DNA of 33,550 bases from Methanoregula sp. GTDB taxonomy: Archaea > Halobacteriota > Methanomicrobia > Methanomicrobiales > Methanospirillaceae. Position 1 is the first letter of the stretch; each line of letters opens with the position of its first letter. Shown here piece after piece: positions 1 to 7,598 of the stretch. The translations under genes and the position numbers were made by a program. The stretch is from the NCBI GenBank assembly GCA_030694985.1, contig JAUYTV010000019.1:1-33550 (forward strand), given 5' to 3'. The notes beneath the pieces were generated by a model. The model was not told the origin of the DNA and did not search any database. It was given only the letters and a program-made list of their open reading frames with translations.

Positions 1-797
1 GTCCGGGCCATCCACTTGGCATCTGCCGGGACAATGAACCACGGGGCGTAATCGGTAGATGTTGCCGATAACATCTCCTCGTAGGCTTTTGTATACTGGT
101 CCCAGAACTGGCGTTCGGCAAGATCGGCAGTTGAGAACTTCCAGTATTTTTCTTTGTGCTCAAGCCGGTCAAGCAACCGCCGTTTCTGCTCGTCTTTTGA
201 GATGTGGAGGAAAAACTTGAGGATCAGCGTGCCGTTCCTGGCAAGATGCTTTTCAAAGGCATTGATATCCTTGTACCTCCCCTCCCAGAACCCGCTGGCA
301 TCCGGCCCAATCTTTTCAGGCAGCACTTCCATGCGTTCCGGGTGAACGCGGACCACCAGCACGTCCTCGTAATAAGAGCGGTTGAAGATGCCAATCATCC
401 CGCGTTCCGGCAGCACCTTGTAATATCGCCAGAGGAAATCATGGGAATGATCCTCTGCGCTGGGAACTTTAAAGCCATGGACATCACAGCCCTGTGGGTT
501 TACGCCAGACATCACATGCCGGATTGTGCCATCCTTTCCTGCGGTGTCCATCCCCTGCAATACGATCAGAATTCCATGCTCGTGGGAGGCGGCCAGCAGC
601 GCCTGTGCTTCTGCAAGATCTGCCCTGTCCTTTTCAAGCATCTTTCCGAGCAGTTCCTGCGCCTGTTCCTCATTCATGCTTTTAAGGGTCTTGTTCTGCA
701 CCCAGCCGGAATCATATTTTTTCAACTGGACTTTTTTCCCAGGAACAACCTTGAACTTCCTGATATAATCCTTAACTTTTGGTCCTTTGATTTCCAT
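1..797 (-). CDS. ppk2: Polyphosphate kinase 2 family protein, C-terminus cut off by the window edge
   Basis: About 265 codons are visible; the end of the gene lies left of position 1. PPK2 enzymes move phosphate between polyphosphate and nucleotides in the cytoplasm. The protein shows the P-loop GMDTAGKDGTIRHVMSGVNPQG (read as two halves: GMDTAGKDG then TIRHVM), followed by the FNRSYYEDVLVVRVHPE block that carries the family's Walker B/lid-side residues, then LDRLEHKEKYWKFS and DYAPWFIVPAD, all typical of PPK2. The ATG at 797 is preceded on the minus strand by AGAGGTGAAAGAG, a good ribosome site. It is downstream of and codirectional with the ABC exporter genes, about 30 bases after the 612-residue gene, so co-transcription is possible. 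Family assignment is firm; whether it favours ADP, GDP or AMP cannot be told. Confidence 0.93.
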   Translation of the reverse strand, partial: MEIKGPKVKDYIRKFKVVPGKKVQLKKYDSGWVQNKTLKSMNEEQAQELLGKMLEKDRADLAEAQALLAASHEHGILIVLQGMDTAGKDGTIRHVMSGVNPQGCDVHGFKVPSAEDHSHDFLWRYYKVLPERGMIGIFNRSYYEDVLVVRVHPERMEVLPEKIGPDASGFWEGRYKDINAFEKHLARNGTLILKFFLHISKDEQKRRLLDRLEHKEKYWKFSTADLAERQFWDQYTKAYEEMLSATSTDYAPWFIVPADAKWMAR

Positions 798-827
798 CTC
801 TTTCACCTCTGATATTTGTAAAAATAA

Positions 828-2666
828 TCAGGCGGGGTTTGCCCCACCGCTTTTACTCTTTCGTTCGTTTGCTGCAATGATATCATCCAGCACCTCGGTG
901 ATCTTGCCTTTGTACTGCGCCATGTAGAGGTTGTAATACAATCCCCTTTTTGCCATCAGCTGGTCATGGTTACCCTGTTCCATTATGGCCCCGTCATCGA
1001 CAACAAGGATCTTGTCACAGTCTTTAATTGTCGAGAGCCGGTGGGCGATCGAGAACGAAGTCACACCCTCCTGCAGTTTCCGCAGCGCACCCTGGATCAC
1101 CTTTTCTGTCCTCGTATCCACGTTTGATGTGGCTTCATCAAGGATCAGCATCCTCGGCTGGGCGAGCATCGCCCGAGCGATCGTCAGGAGCTGACGCTGG
1201 CCCTGCGAGAGATTGGCTCCCCCGTCCACAAGCACCGTGTTATACCCCTGGGGGAGCCGCTGTACAAACGCATCGCAGTCTGCCTGTTTTGCCGCCTCAA
1301 TGCACTCCGCATCGGTTGCCCCGTCCCGGGCGTATTTGAGATTGTTCATCACGGTATCGGTAAAGAGCAGCGGCTCCTGCTGCACTACGCCGATTTGCCG
1401 TCGCAGGCTGTCCTGCGTAACATCGGCAATATTGATCCCGTCTACAAGGATCTCCCCGCTGTCGATGTCATAGTACCTTGTGAGGATATTGACGATCGTG
1501 CTCTTACCTGCGCCCGTGGGACCGCAGAGACCGATCTTCATGCCGGGGGTTGCAACAAAGTTTGCATCCTTCATCACCCGTCTGCCCGGCACGTAACTGA
1601 AGTTCACACCTTTAAAGACGATGTCGCCTTTGATCCGTGGCAGGGCTTTTGCTCCCGATTTGTCTTTTACATCCGGTTGCGTATCGAGAATCTCAAACAT
1701 CCGCCCCGCACCAACGATTGCAGAGACCCAGAAGTTGTAGTTAAAGAAGATGAACGTGAGCGGGAGGATAAAGAGCAGACAGAACGAGATCGCTGTCGAG
1801 AGTGCACCTATGGTAATCAGGCCATCGTTGAGCAGCTTCACGCCAAAGACTGCGACTACGGCGATCGAGAGGAACGCGGAGATCAGGCAGAGCGGGCTGA
1901 TGAACAGTGACAGGATATGTGCTCTTGCTCCGGCATGACTGGCATCAAGGGAGATCCCCGATTCAAGGGAAGATGAAGTCTTCTGGTGCCGGTCTGCGAT
2001 CACCGTCCGCTGGCCTTCTAATGTTTCTTCAATAATTCCGGTCAGGTCTCCGAGTTTGATCTGGAGCATTGAAAACGACGGGCTTGAGACATGGGAGAGG
2101 ACTGCAACGAACACGGCAAGCAACGGGATGATCACAATTGCGACACCGGCAAGCACCGGGCTTATTAAGATGAGTGCGATGATTGTGATGATGAGCATGA
2201 ACGTGGACTGGAGCGTCAGGCTGAACGGGTTCTGGAAAAGGTTGTTGATCGTGTCCATGTCGTTTGTGAGCCTGCTCATGAGTTCACCGATCGGCTGCTT
2301 GTCAAAAAAGCGGAGCGAGAGGTTCTGCATGTGCTCAAAAAGATCCTGCCGGAGATGGAACAGGGCGTTCTGGGTAACGTCGGTCATCCATCGGAACGCT
2401 GTATACAGGCAGACAAACGTAACGACACTCAAACTAAGCATCAGGTAGGCTGTGTCCATGACCGAACCTTTCCCATGGGTGGCAAGATTATTGATCATGT
2501 CTCCGAGAAGAACCGGTACCAGCAGGAAGGTTAACGTCCCGATGAACATTAAGAGGAGCGATGCAAAGAACTTGCCCTTCTCAAGGAAGATATACTTCAT
2601 GAGCCGCCCGATAGCCCCGGCCTTTATCTTGTGCGCTTTTACAGGAGATTGTGCTGCGTCGGTCAT
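828..2666 (-). CDS. ABC exporter half-transporter (permease fused to ATPase), canonical-ATPase subunit
   Basis: A 612-residue half-transporter: six membrane helices in roughly residues 25-320, then a nucleotide-binding domain with Walker A GPTGAGKST (about residue 381), signature LSQGQRQ (about 486), Walker B MLILDEATSNVD (about 501) with the catalytic Glu present, and an H-loop SIAHRLST with its His. The ATG at 2666 overlaps the stop of the upstream ABC gene by four bases (ATGA), so the two are translationally coupled. The partner's ATPase is degenerate. The unusual LSQGQ signature here, with intact Glu and His, matches the TM288/BmrD side of heterodimeric exporters. Such pairs export lipids, peptides or drugs from the cytoplasmic membrane; the substrate cannot be inferred. 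Confidence 0.95.
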   Translation of the reverse strand: MTDAAQSPVKAHKIKAGAIGRLMKYIFLEKGKFFASLLLMFIGTLTFLLVPVLLGDMINNLATHGKGSVMDTAYLMLSLSVVTFVCLYTAFRWMTDVTQNALFHLRQDLFEHMQNLSLRFFDKQPIGELMSRLTNDMDTINNLFQNPFSLTLQSTFMLIITIIALILISPVLAGVAIVIIPLLAVFVAVLSHVSSPSFSMLQIKLGDLTGIIEETLEGQRTVIADRHQKTSSSLESGISLDASHAGARAHILSLFISPLCLISAFLSIAVVAVFGVKLLNDGLITIGALSTAISFCLLFILPLTFIFFNYNFWVSAIVGAGRMFEILDTQPDVKDKSGAKALPRIKGDIVFKGVNFSYVPGRRVMKDANFVATPGMKIGLCGPTGAGKSTIVNILTRYYDIDSGEILVDGINIADVTQDSLRRQIGVVQQEPLLFTDTVMNNLKYARDGATDAECIEAAKQADCDAFVQRLPQGYNTVLVDGGANLSQGQRQLLTIARAMLAQPRMLILDEATSNVDTRTEKVIQGALRKLQEGVTSFSIAHRLSTIKDCDKILVVDDGAIMEQGNHDQLMAKRGLYYNLYMAQYKGKITEVLDDIIAANERKSKSGGANPA

Positions 2667-4417
2667 GAGATATCCTCTTTTTTAAGTCCGCCTAATTGGG
2701 AATCAAAGATATCCTGGTACAGCGGGCTTGTTTTGATCAGATCCTTATGGGTTCCCATTGCGACAATCTCACCTTTTTCAAGTACGACAATCTTGTCAGC
2801 TGCAAGTGCAGTTGAGACCCTGGACGCGACAATCAAGCGGGTGACTCCGGAGAGGAATTTTGGAATTGCAGTAAGAATTCTGCCTTCAGTTTCAATATCC
2901 ACGGCAGAGGTTGAATCATCAAGGATCAGGATCCTGGGCTTGACGGTGAATGCCCGGGCCATCGAGATGCGTTGCTGCTGGCCACCGGAAAAGTTCTGAC
3001 CTTTTCTGGACACACGGGCATCATACTGGTCCTGCTGGGTGGTGACAAAACTGTCGGCATCGGCAACCTGTGCTGCGGCTTTTGCATCATCATAGCTGCT
3101 CTCGGGTCTGCCGAACCGGATGTTTTCAACGATCGTTCCCGAGAAGAGGAACGCCTTCTGGAGTGCGATAGAAACAATGTTTCGCAAATCGTCCTGCGGG
3201 ATCTCTTTTACATCGACCCCGTCGATCAGGACCCGTCCGCCTGAAACATCATAGAACCGGGGGATCAACGCGACAAGAGTGGATTTTCCGGACCCGTTTG
3301 CCCCCAAAAAGGCAACGGTCTCGCCGGGCTCAATGGTAAGGTTGATATTTTTTAAGGTGTCTGTCTCTCCTTTTTTATCATACCGGAAATTGACGTTCTC
3401 AAAAACAATTTTTCCTTTCACATTCTCCGGAGTATAGTGGCGTGCGGTTTTGCTGTCCACAACATCCGGAACGGTATCCCAGATCTCTTTTAAGCGTCCG
3501 GCAGAGGCCTCAGCTGAGACTATCTGGGGCATGAGCATGGAGAGCATCCACATCTGGCCGATGATGATGAACGTGTACTGGAAGAATGCCAGCATCGCCC
3601 CGATCTTTATCGTTCCTGAGGCAACCAGTGGCGCCCCAAAAATAATGAGAAGGGTGGTTGCAAGTCCCATGATGAAGAGAGCTGCCGGCATGGTGATAGC
3701 ATTGGTGTGAAGCGGGTTGACGTTTGCCTGCCGGAACCCGTCATTGATCATCCGGTATTTTTCAATCTCATACTCCTGCCGGACAAAAGCCTTGACCACC
3801 CGGATGCCTGCCATGTCCTCCTGGAGATTGTTATTGACCAGATCGTACTTTGCCTGCCGGGCCTGGAACTGCTTCTGCATCACGTACATGGCAGCACCAA
3901 ATGTCCCTGTAGAGAGGATGAGGACGACAATGAGGATCCAGAGCAGTTCGGGGCTCGTGATTCCCACAAGGATTAAAGAGACGATGATGGCAAAGGGGGC
4001 CATCAACAGGCTTCGGAGTGAAAGCTGGACGCCGATGTTGATCTGGTAGACGTCACTGGTAAGCCGGGTCAGGAGTTCACCGGTCGCGGAGCGGTCAAGG
4101 TTCCCAAACGAGAAGCTCTGGATCCGGGCAAAAATTGCGTTTCGTATAAAATCTCCGGTTGCTTCTGCGATCCGGACCGCATAGACCGTGTTTGCCATAC
4201 AGAATATACCGGTGAGGACTGCAAAGAGGCCTATTAACACCGCGTTTTGTATCGCCGCATCGATATCTTTGTAATTGTTGATGATGATCATTACCTGCAT
4301 CGGGATAAAGATCATAAACGCGACATAGAGAAGTGCAAAGATCTGCGAGATTGCAATCGGTCTCCAGTGGCCACGGTAGATAACCATCATGTACCGCAAG
4401 TTTGGAAGGAATACCAC
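2663..4417 (-). CDS. ABC exporter half-transporter, degenerate-ATPase subunit
   Basis: A 584-residue half-transporter: six membrane helices in about residues 18-300, then an ATPase domain with Walker A GANGSGKST (about residue 370), signature FSGGQQQR (about 474), and Walker B ILILDDSTSAVD. The catalytic Glu after Walker B is Asp (residue 501, codon 2915-2917) and the H-loop His is Ser (residue 532, codon 2822-2824, in ASRVST). Both losses are typical of the TM287/BmrC-type subunit of heterodimeric exporters, in which one ATP site binds but barely hydrolyses. The start is a GTG at 4417, chosen because AGGTGAT lies just upstream and an in-frame ATG is lacking before the first helix. It is the first gene of the operon with the 612-residue partner. 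Confidence 0.95.
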   Translation of the reverse strand: MVFLPNLRYMMVIYRGHWRPIAISQIFALLYVAFMIFIPMQVMIIINNYKDIDAAIQNAVLIGLFAVLTGIFCMANTVYAVRIAEATGDFIRNAIFARIQSFSFGNLDRSATGELLTRLTSDVYQINIGVQLSLRSLLMAPFAIIVSLILVGITSPELLWILIVVLILSTGTFGAAMYVMQKQFQARQAKYDLVNNNLQEDMAGIRVVKAFVRQEYEIEKYRMINDGFRQANVNPLHTNAITMPAALFIMGLATTLLIIFGAPLVASGTIKIGAMLAFFQYTFIIIGQMWMLSMLMPQIVSAEASAGRLKEIWDTVPDVVDSKTARHYTPENVKGKIVFENVNFRYDKKGETDTLKNINLTIEPGETVAFLGANGSGKSTLVALIPRFYDVSGGRVLIDGVDVKEIPQDDLRNIVSIALQKAFLFSGTIVENIRFGRPESSYDDAKAAAQVADADSFVTTQQDQYDARVSRKGQNFSGGQQQRISMARAFTVKPRILILDDSTSAVDIETEGRILTAIPKFLSGVTRLIVASRVSTALAADKIVVLEKGEIVAMGTHKDLIKTSPLYQDIFDSQLGGLKKEDIS

Positions 4418-4518
4418 ATTATCACCTGTCGGACCGGTGATCTGAGGATCAGGGGTCGATGTCTGAAGGAAGGGGGGGAGGGAAGATAATACTATCTCTC
4501 TCGTAGTAGCATTTGTGC

Positions 4519-4532
4519 TTTATTAAAAAAAA
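4519..4532 (-). promoter_or_regulatory. Probable TATA box for the ABC exporter operon
   Basis: On the minus strand the sequence reads TTTTTTTTAATAAAGC about 100 bases before the GTG start at 4417. It is the most TATA-like element in the gap and is correctly oriented. The call is by eye only. Confidence 0.35.
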
Positions 4533-4616
4533 TTCTCTCCGGAATTACTGTCCCGTGAGCTCTTCCTGAGAACCGGGCATGAGAAATTAAATTCCCCAAA
4601 AACCCATATCAGTATC

Positions 4617-4823
4617 ATGGATGACGGCGAAACGATCCGTGTCATACCAGTGCCGGATGACCCGATACCATCCCTGAGGGGACGGGGGCGGGGGCAGAAG
4701 ACAACCGAACGCCTGTTAGCGGAACGAAAAAAGGATCGGGACCGTGAAGCATCTGATGCCGGCAAACGATCCTCAGTGGAGGCACTGCCGTTCAAGCCGG
4801 TTAATGGAGCAAAGCGAAAATAA
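4617..4823 (+). CDS. Small hypothetical basic protein (68 residues)
   Basis: I do not recognise this gene. The 68-residue product is hydrophilic and rich in Arg, Lys, Asp and Glu (for example RGRGRGQKTTERLLAERKKDRDREA), with no membrane segment or cysteine motif. An AAATTAAATT stretch about 28 bases before the ATG could be a TATA box giving a leaderless message; no clear ribosome site is present. It is divergent from the ABC operon. A second frame overlaps its 3' half but looks like a shadow. It may be a real small protein or a chance reading frame. Confidence 0.35.
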   Translation: MDDGETIRVIPVPDDPIPSLRGRGRGQKTTERLLAERKKDRDREASDAGKRSSVEALPFKPVNGAKRK

Positions 4824-4940
4824 CGGGAATGCATCCCACATAAATCCGGAACGGCAGCCCAATCCCCCGTCTGCCGGGGGAGATTTACCGTTGCTGACCG
4901 CTACAAAGCGGGACCGTATTGGATAAAATGTGATTCTGCC

Positions 4941-5462
4941 TTAGACCGTTTGATCTTTTGCATGGGGCAGCAACCTGACTACCAGAATCGCAATCGCACT
5001 GCCAATAATTACCTCAGAGAACCGGAGCCCCGCGTTCATTATCGGTGAGAGTTCCGGATTGATATGGGAAAAGAACAGGATCACTGCCACGGTGAGAGCA
5101 GCAGGTGTGGAATAATCCGGCCGGCCCAGGCTCTGGCACAAAAACACCGCAATGCCCATCAGGAGCACCATTCCGATTGGATTGAATGGCAGGAATTTTA
5201 AATAAACCAGCGACAATATCGCCCCTACAAGTCCGCCAAGTACCTGGAACCGGGCCTTCTCTACGGTACTTATCCAGTTCTCCTGCATCACCGATACCCC
5301 GACGATTACGGCCCAGAGTGCGCCTATCGGTGCAAACGTGGAAGTAATGTGTAACGTGCCGGTAAGATAATAGGCCCCGGAATATGCCAGCAGGGAAACG
5401 AGTACATAGTCAAGAGCAGTACGGAAAGAACGAGAGATCTTATTGTTAAACGCAGTATTCAT
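4941..5462 (-). CDS. FUSC-like (aromatic-acid exporter-type) integral membrane protein
   Basis: A 173-residue protein with about six hydrophobic segments (roughly residues 20-36, 42-60, 70-88, 93-108, 113-133, 147-165). The pattern IGALWAVIVGVSVMQENW, then an ARFQVLGGLVGAILSL helix and an LRFSEVIIGSAIAILVVRL C-terminal helix, is that of the FUSC/ArAE_1 membrane domain found in fusaric-acid and aromatic-acid efflux proteins. Only the membrane half is present, without the cytoplasmic domain of the larger members; small single-domain versions are common. It stands alone on the minus strand, so no partner suggests a substrate. The family assignment is fairly secure and the transport role is inferred from it. 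Confidence 0.75.
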   Translation of the reverse strand: MNTAFNNKISRSFRTALDYVLVSLLAYSGAYYLTGTLHITSTFAPIGALWAVIVGVSVMQENWISTVEKARFQVLGGLVGAILSLVYLKFLPFNPIGMVLLMGIAVFLCQSLGRPDYSTPAALTVAVILFFSHINPELSPIMNAGLRFSEVIIGSAIAILVVRLLPHAKDQTV

Positions 5463-5763
5463 TTCCTAATCTCCATTCCTGTTTTAAAAAATTGTCTGTT
5501 GGAATATACATTGTTTACCTCACGGCTGATGGAAGTGGGCTGGTTGTTCATTCTCTCACTCTAAAAATATACAAACCCGTCATCAGTGCGATTACCCAAA
5601 CGTGCAGACTTCCGAATTATTACGTAACCAGAGAGCCCGTACAGAACAATTCAGACTATTAACCCGGCTCTTCGCTCTCCTGCATGACAGAACATGATGT
5701 TCAGTTCCTGATTAATGGCAAACTCAGTAAGATATTTACCTTTCCAAGGATAGGTTATCCACT
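5463..5763. other. Divergent intergenic region between the FUSC-like gene and the small-protein operon
   Basis: No gene is supported here. The region must hold both promoters. CTAAAAATATACAAAC at 5561-5576 is a TATA-like stretch that could serve either direction. GATATTTACC near 5731-5740, about 30 bases before the ATG at 5764, is a weaker candidate for the plus-strand operon. No long inverted repeat was seen. Confidence 0.4.
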
Positions 5764-6273
5764 ATGAAAGAAGTACGGTTAACCATCAAGAAGCGGGCAT
5801 TCCCGAGTCAGGGACGAGTGCGCCTCAATCTCGCGCACCTGCCCGAACTAGGAATACGGGAAGGGGATCACGTAGATCTGGTCAACGAAACCACAAAAAA
5901 ATCCGTCACCGCTACGGTAATTGCCGATACCATGGTACGGGTTGGGCATGTACGGGTGAGTGAAGAGGACTTAAAGTCGATCGGCCTTAACGATGACGAC
6001 GATGTCCTTGTTAAAAAAACCCCGCCGCTGCAGGAAAAGATCAAAAAGGCGGCAGCAGATGCCAGCAAATCGCTCTCAAAGAGTGCCGGCAAACTGGATG
6101 AGACGGTGAAAAAGACCACAGTGGATGTAAAGGCAGGCGCAGCAAAAACTGCCGACACTGTGAAAAAAGAGACAAAGAAAGCATCCGATACTGTTGGAAA
6201 AGCTGCAACAAAAACCGTCAAAGAAGTGAAAAAAACGGTAAAGAAGGTAATCGGTCCCAAAGATGAACTGTAG
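5764..6273 (+). CDS. Cdc48-N-like double-psi-barrel domain with a Lys/Ala-rich LEA/histone-H1-like tail
   Basis: A 169-residue soluble protein in two parts. Residues 1-85 resemble the N-terminal substrate/adaptor domain of archaeal Cdc48/VAT: a GRVRLNL...LGIREGDHVDLV half, then VRVGHVRVSEEDLKSIGLNDDDDVLVKK, the same two-half pattern as VAT's SRVRLD...GIVRID...IGDKVKV. No AAA+ ATPase follows. Residues 86-165 are a low-complexity tail of repeated Lys, Ala, Thr, Val and Ser in an 11-residue-like rhythm (VKKTTVDVKAGAAKTADTVKK and similar), like LEA or histone H1 tails. It opens a tight operon of six genes. An AbrB-type or other small barrel remains possible for the N-domain. The tail could bind nucleic acid or membranes; that is a guess. 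Confidence 0.7.
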   Translation: MKEVRLTIKKRAFPSQGRVRLNLAHLPELGIREGDHVDLVNETTKKSVTATVIADTMVRVGHVRVSEEDLKSIGLNDDDDVLVKKTPPLQEKIKKAAADASKSLSKSAGKLDETVKKTTVDVKAGAAKTADTVKKETKKASDTVGKAATKTVKEVKKTVKKVIGPKDEL

Positions 6274-6316
6274 TACCAGGAAAAGCAAAAAACCGCAGAT
6301 GGGGTGAAAAAAACAC

Positions 6317-6700
6317 ATGGCCACAGAAGCAGTAATCACCGACACAGTTATCACCTGGATCCTTATTGTCCTCGCAATGCTGATCATCTACCTCATTATC
6401 CGGGAGATCCGCATCATGAAGACTGCCAACCGTACAACTGAGCTTGAACTGGAAAAGGACAAACTCAAACTCTTAAAAGCGCACGAAGAGTCAAAGGTCT
6501 TTTCGTTTACCCGGCTCTCGGCTGAGCAGACAGCCGAGATAAAAAATGTTGAAGATGATAACACGAGCCTTGAAACAAATATCTACGCAAAGGAAAAACT
6601 TATTGAAACGCGGTTAAACCGGCTCGAAAACCTGGTAAAGACCAGAAAACTGGATAATCTTTTAGGAAATATTTCTGAACAGGAGAAGAAGGTGAAATAA
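6317..6700 (+). CDS. Membrane-anchored coiled-coil protein
   Basis: I do not recognise the family. The 127-residue product has one membrane helix at about residues 12-32 (ITWILIVLAMLIIYLIIREI) and then a highly charged, heptad-like helical region to the C-terminus (ELELEKDKLKLLKAHEE, later KEKLIETRLNRLENLVK). The topology is probably a short outside N-terminus and a cytoplasmic coiled coil. GGGGTGA lies about ten bases before the ATG. It follows the Cdc48-N-like gene by 43 bases and precedes the next gene by four, so it is in the same operon. Its tail resembles the LE-x-RL-x-x-LE tails of the three EWDL proteins downstream, suggesting that all of these interact through coiled coils. Confidence 0.75.
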   Translation: MATEAVITDTVITWILIVLAMLIIYLIIREIRIMKTANRTTELELEKDKLKLLKAHEESKVFSFTRLSAEQTAEIKNVEDDNTSLETNIYAKEKLIETRLNRLENLVKTRKLDNLLGNISEQEKKVK

Positions 6701-6704
6701 AACC

Positions 6705-7022
6705 ATGTACCCGGTTATCAACCCGAATTTAAACCAGAACGCAACAGGAGGTTCGTTCTGGGATCAGTTCTCCAACATACCCGTAACGATCGAATCCCGT
6801 ATCCCGACGCTCGACAAATCGCTTGATGTATATTTTGACAAGAACTTTTCTGCTATCATCGATGAATGGGATCTTGTAACCGACAGCGATCTCTACAAAC
6901 TGGAAACCCGGCTTGCAACCGTGAGTAATGAGATCAGCGGTCTTTATGCAGGAAAGATGAAGATCGAAGGTCGTGCGAAAAAGTTAGATGACCTGATATC
7001 TTCTCTGGAGAAATCGCTATGA
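6705..7022 (+). CDS. EWDL-motif coiled-coil protein 1 (unknown function)
   Basis: A 105-residue soluble protein of no known family. An N-terminal Asn/Pro-rich stretch leads to DVYFDKNFSAIIDEWDLVTD (about residues 40-60) and then a predicted helix with heptad spacing to the end. The DEWDL core is shared with the next two genes (YVDRRMKYIVDEWDL and YLDRRFQSMVEEWQL), so the three are tandem paralogues. GGTGA lies in the end of the previous gene, about ten bases before the ATG. The last four bases (ATGA) overlap the start of the next gene, implying coupled translation. It may form hetero-oligomers with its neighbours at the membrane; this is inference. Confidence 0.75.
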   Translation: MYPVINPNLNQNATGGSFWDQFSNIPVTIESRIPTLDKSLDVYFDKNFSAIIDEWDLVTDSDLYKLETRLATVSNEISGLYAGKMKIEGRAKKLDDLISSLEKSL

Positions 7023-7240
7023 TCGGCATGAACAATTACCTGAATGCGTATGTTGACCGCCGGATGAAATATATCGTTGACGAATGGGATCTCTCGACTC
7101 GAACAGATCTTATGGATTTTACGAGCCGACTGGGGGCAATCGAACAAGAGATTCCACAGCTGAAATCATTTGAGCAGACTGCTTCAGACAAGCTCACCGA
7201 ACTTGAAAACCGTGCAGGCAAACTTAAGGGGTTGGTCTGA
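7019..7240 (+). CDS. EWDL-motif coiled-coil protein 2 (unknown function)
   Basis: A 73-residue protein, the minimal version of the family: the motif YVDRRMKYIVDEWDLSTRTDL at about residues 10-30 followed by a coiled-coil helix ending in LTELENRAGKLKGL. The ATG at 7019 is preferred over the in-frame ATG at 7028 because GGAGA lies seven bases upstream of it and it forms the ATGA overlap with the previous gene. No membrane segment. The downstream gene starts one base after the stop. Function unknown. Confidence 0.75.
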   Translation: MIGMNNYLNAYVDRRMKYIVDEWDLSTRTDLMDFTSRLGAIEQEIPQLKSFEQTASDKLTELENRAGKLKGLV

Positions 7241-7241
7241 T

Positions 7242-7598
7242 ATGGACTTATTGACTTTCGTCGTTATTGTCGTTATTCTGTGTGCCCTTCTTTTCCTGAT
7301 CTATTATTTTATCCGTGGCGCAAAAGGAGACATCTCGCTTGCCCGTCCGGTGGAGAGCCGGGTGGATGAGTACCTTGACCGCAGGTTCCAGAGCATGGTT
7401 GAGGAATGGCAGCTGGTCTCCCATCCAAAACTCCAGCAGTTCAAGGAAAAGCACTTCAGGGAGATCGAAAACGATGAAGTTCGCCTCGCTGAATTAAAGA
7501 AATATGAATCCGGGATGCAGACCACCCTCTCAAATCTGGAGGCACGCCTTGACACTGTGGAAAAAGAATTTGCCCAGAAAGGAACCGCCAAAAAGTAA
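7242..7598 (+). CDS. EWDL-motif coiled-coil protein 3, membrane-anchored
   Basis: A 118-residue protein starting at the ATG at 7242; a longer reading is possible from 7170 but would overlap the previous gene for no reason. An N-terminal membrane helix (about residues 3-24, LLTFVVIVVILCALLFLIYYF) is followed by the paralogous motif VDEYLDRRFQSMVEEWQLVS (about residues 41-60) and a coiled coil to residue 113 ending in LEARLDTVEKEF. It differs from its two paralogues by carrying its own membrane anchor and by Gln in place of the motif's second Asp (EWQL). Probably sits in the cytoplasmic membrane with its helix inside. Same operon as its neighbours. Unknown function. Confidence 0.75.
   Translation: MDLLTFVVIVVILCALLFLIYYFIRGAKGDISLARPVESRVDEYLDRRFQSMVEEWQLVSHPKLQQFKEKHFREIENDEVRLAELKKYESGMQTTLSNLEARLDTVEKEFAQKGTAKK

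Noticed and set aside
204-812. Long plus-strand open frame over the left end
   Set aside because: It is antisense to a clear PPK2 gene with P-loop and family motifs and has no ribosome site.
1395-1910. 171-codon plus-strand frame inside the ABC gene
   Set aside because: Charged, low-complexity translation antisense to the ATPase and membrane domain; a shadow of the real gene.
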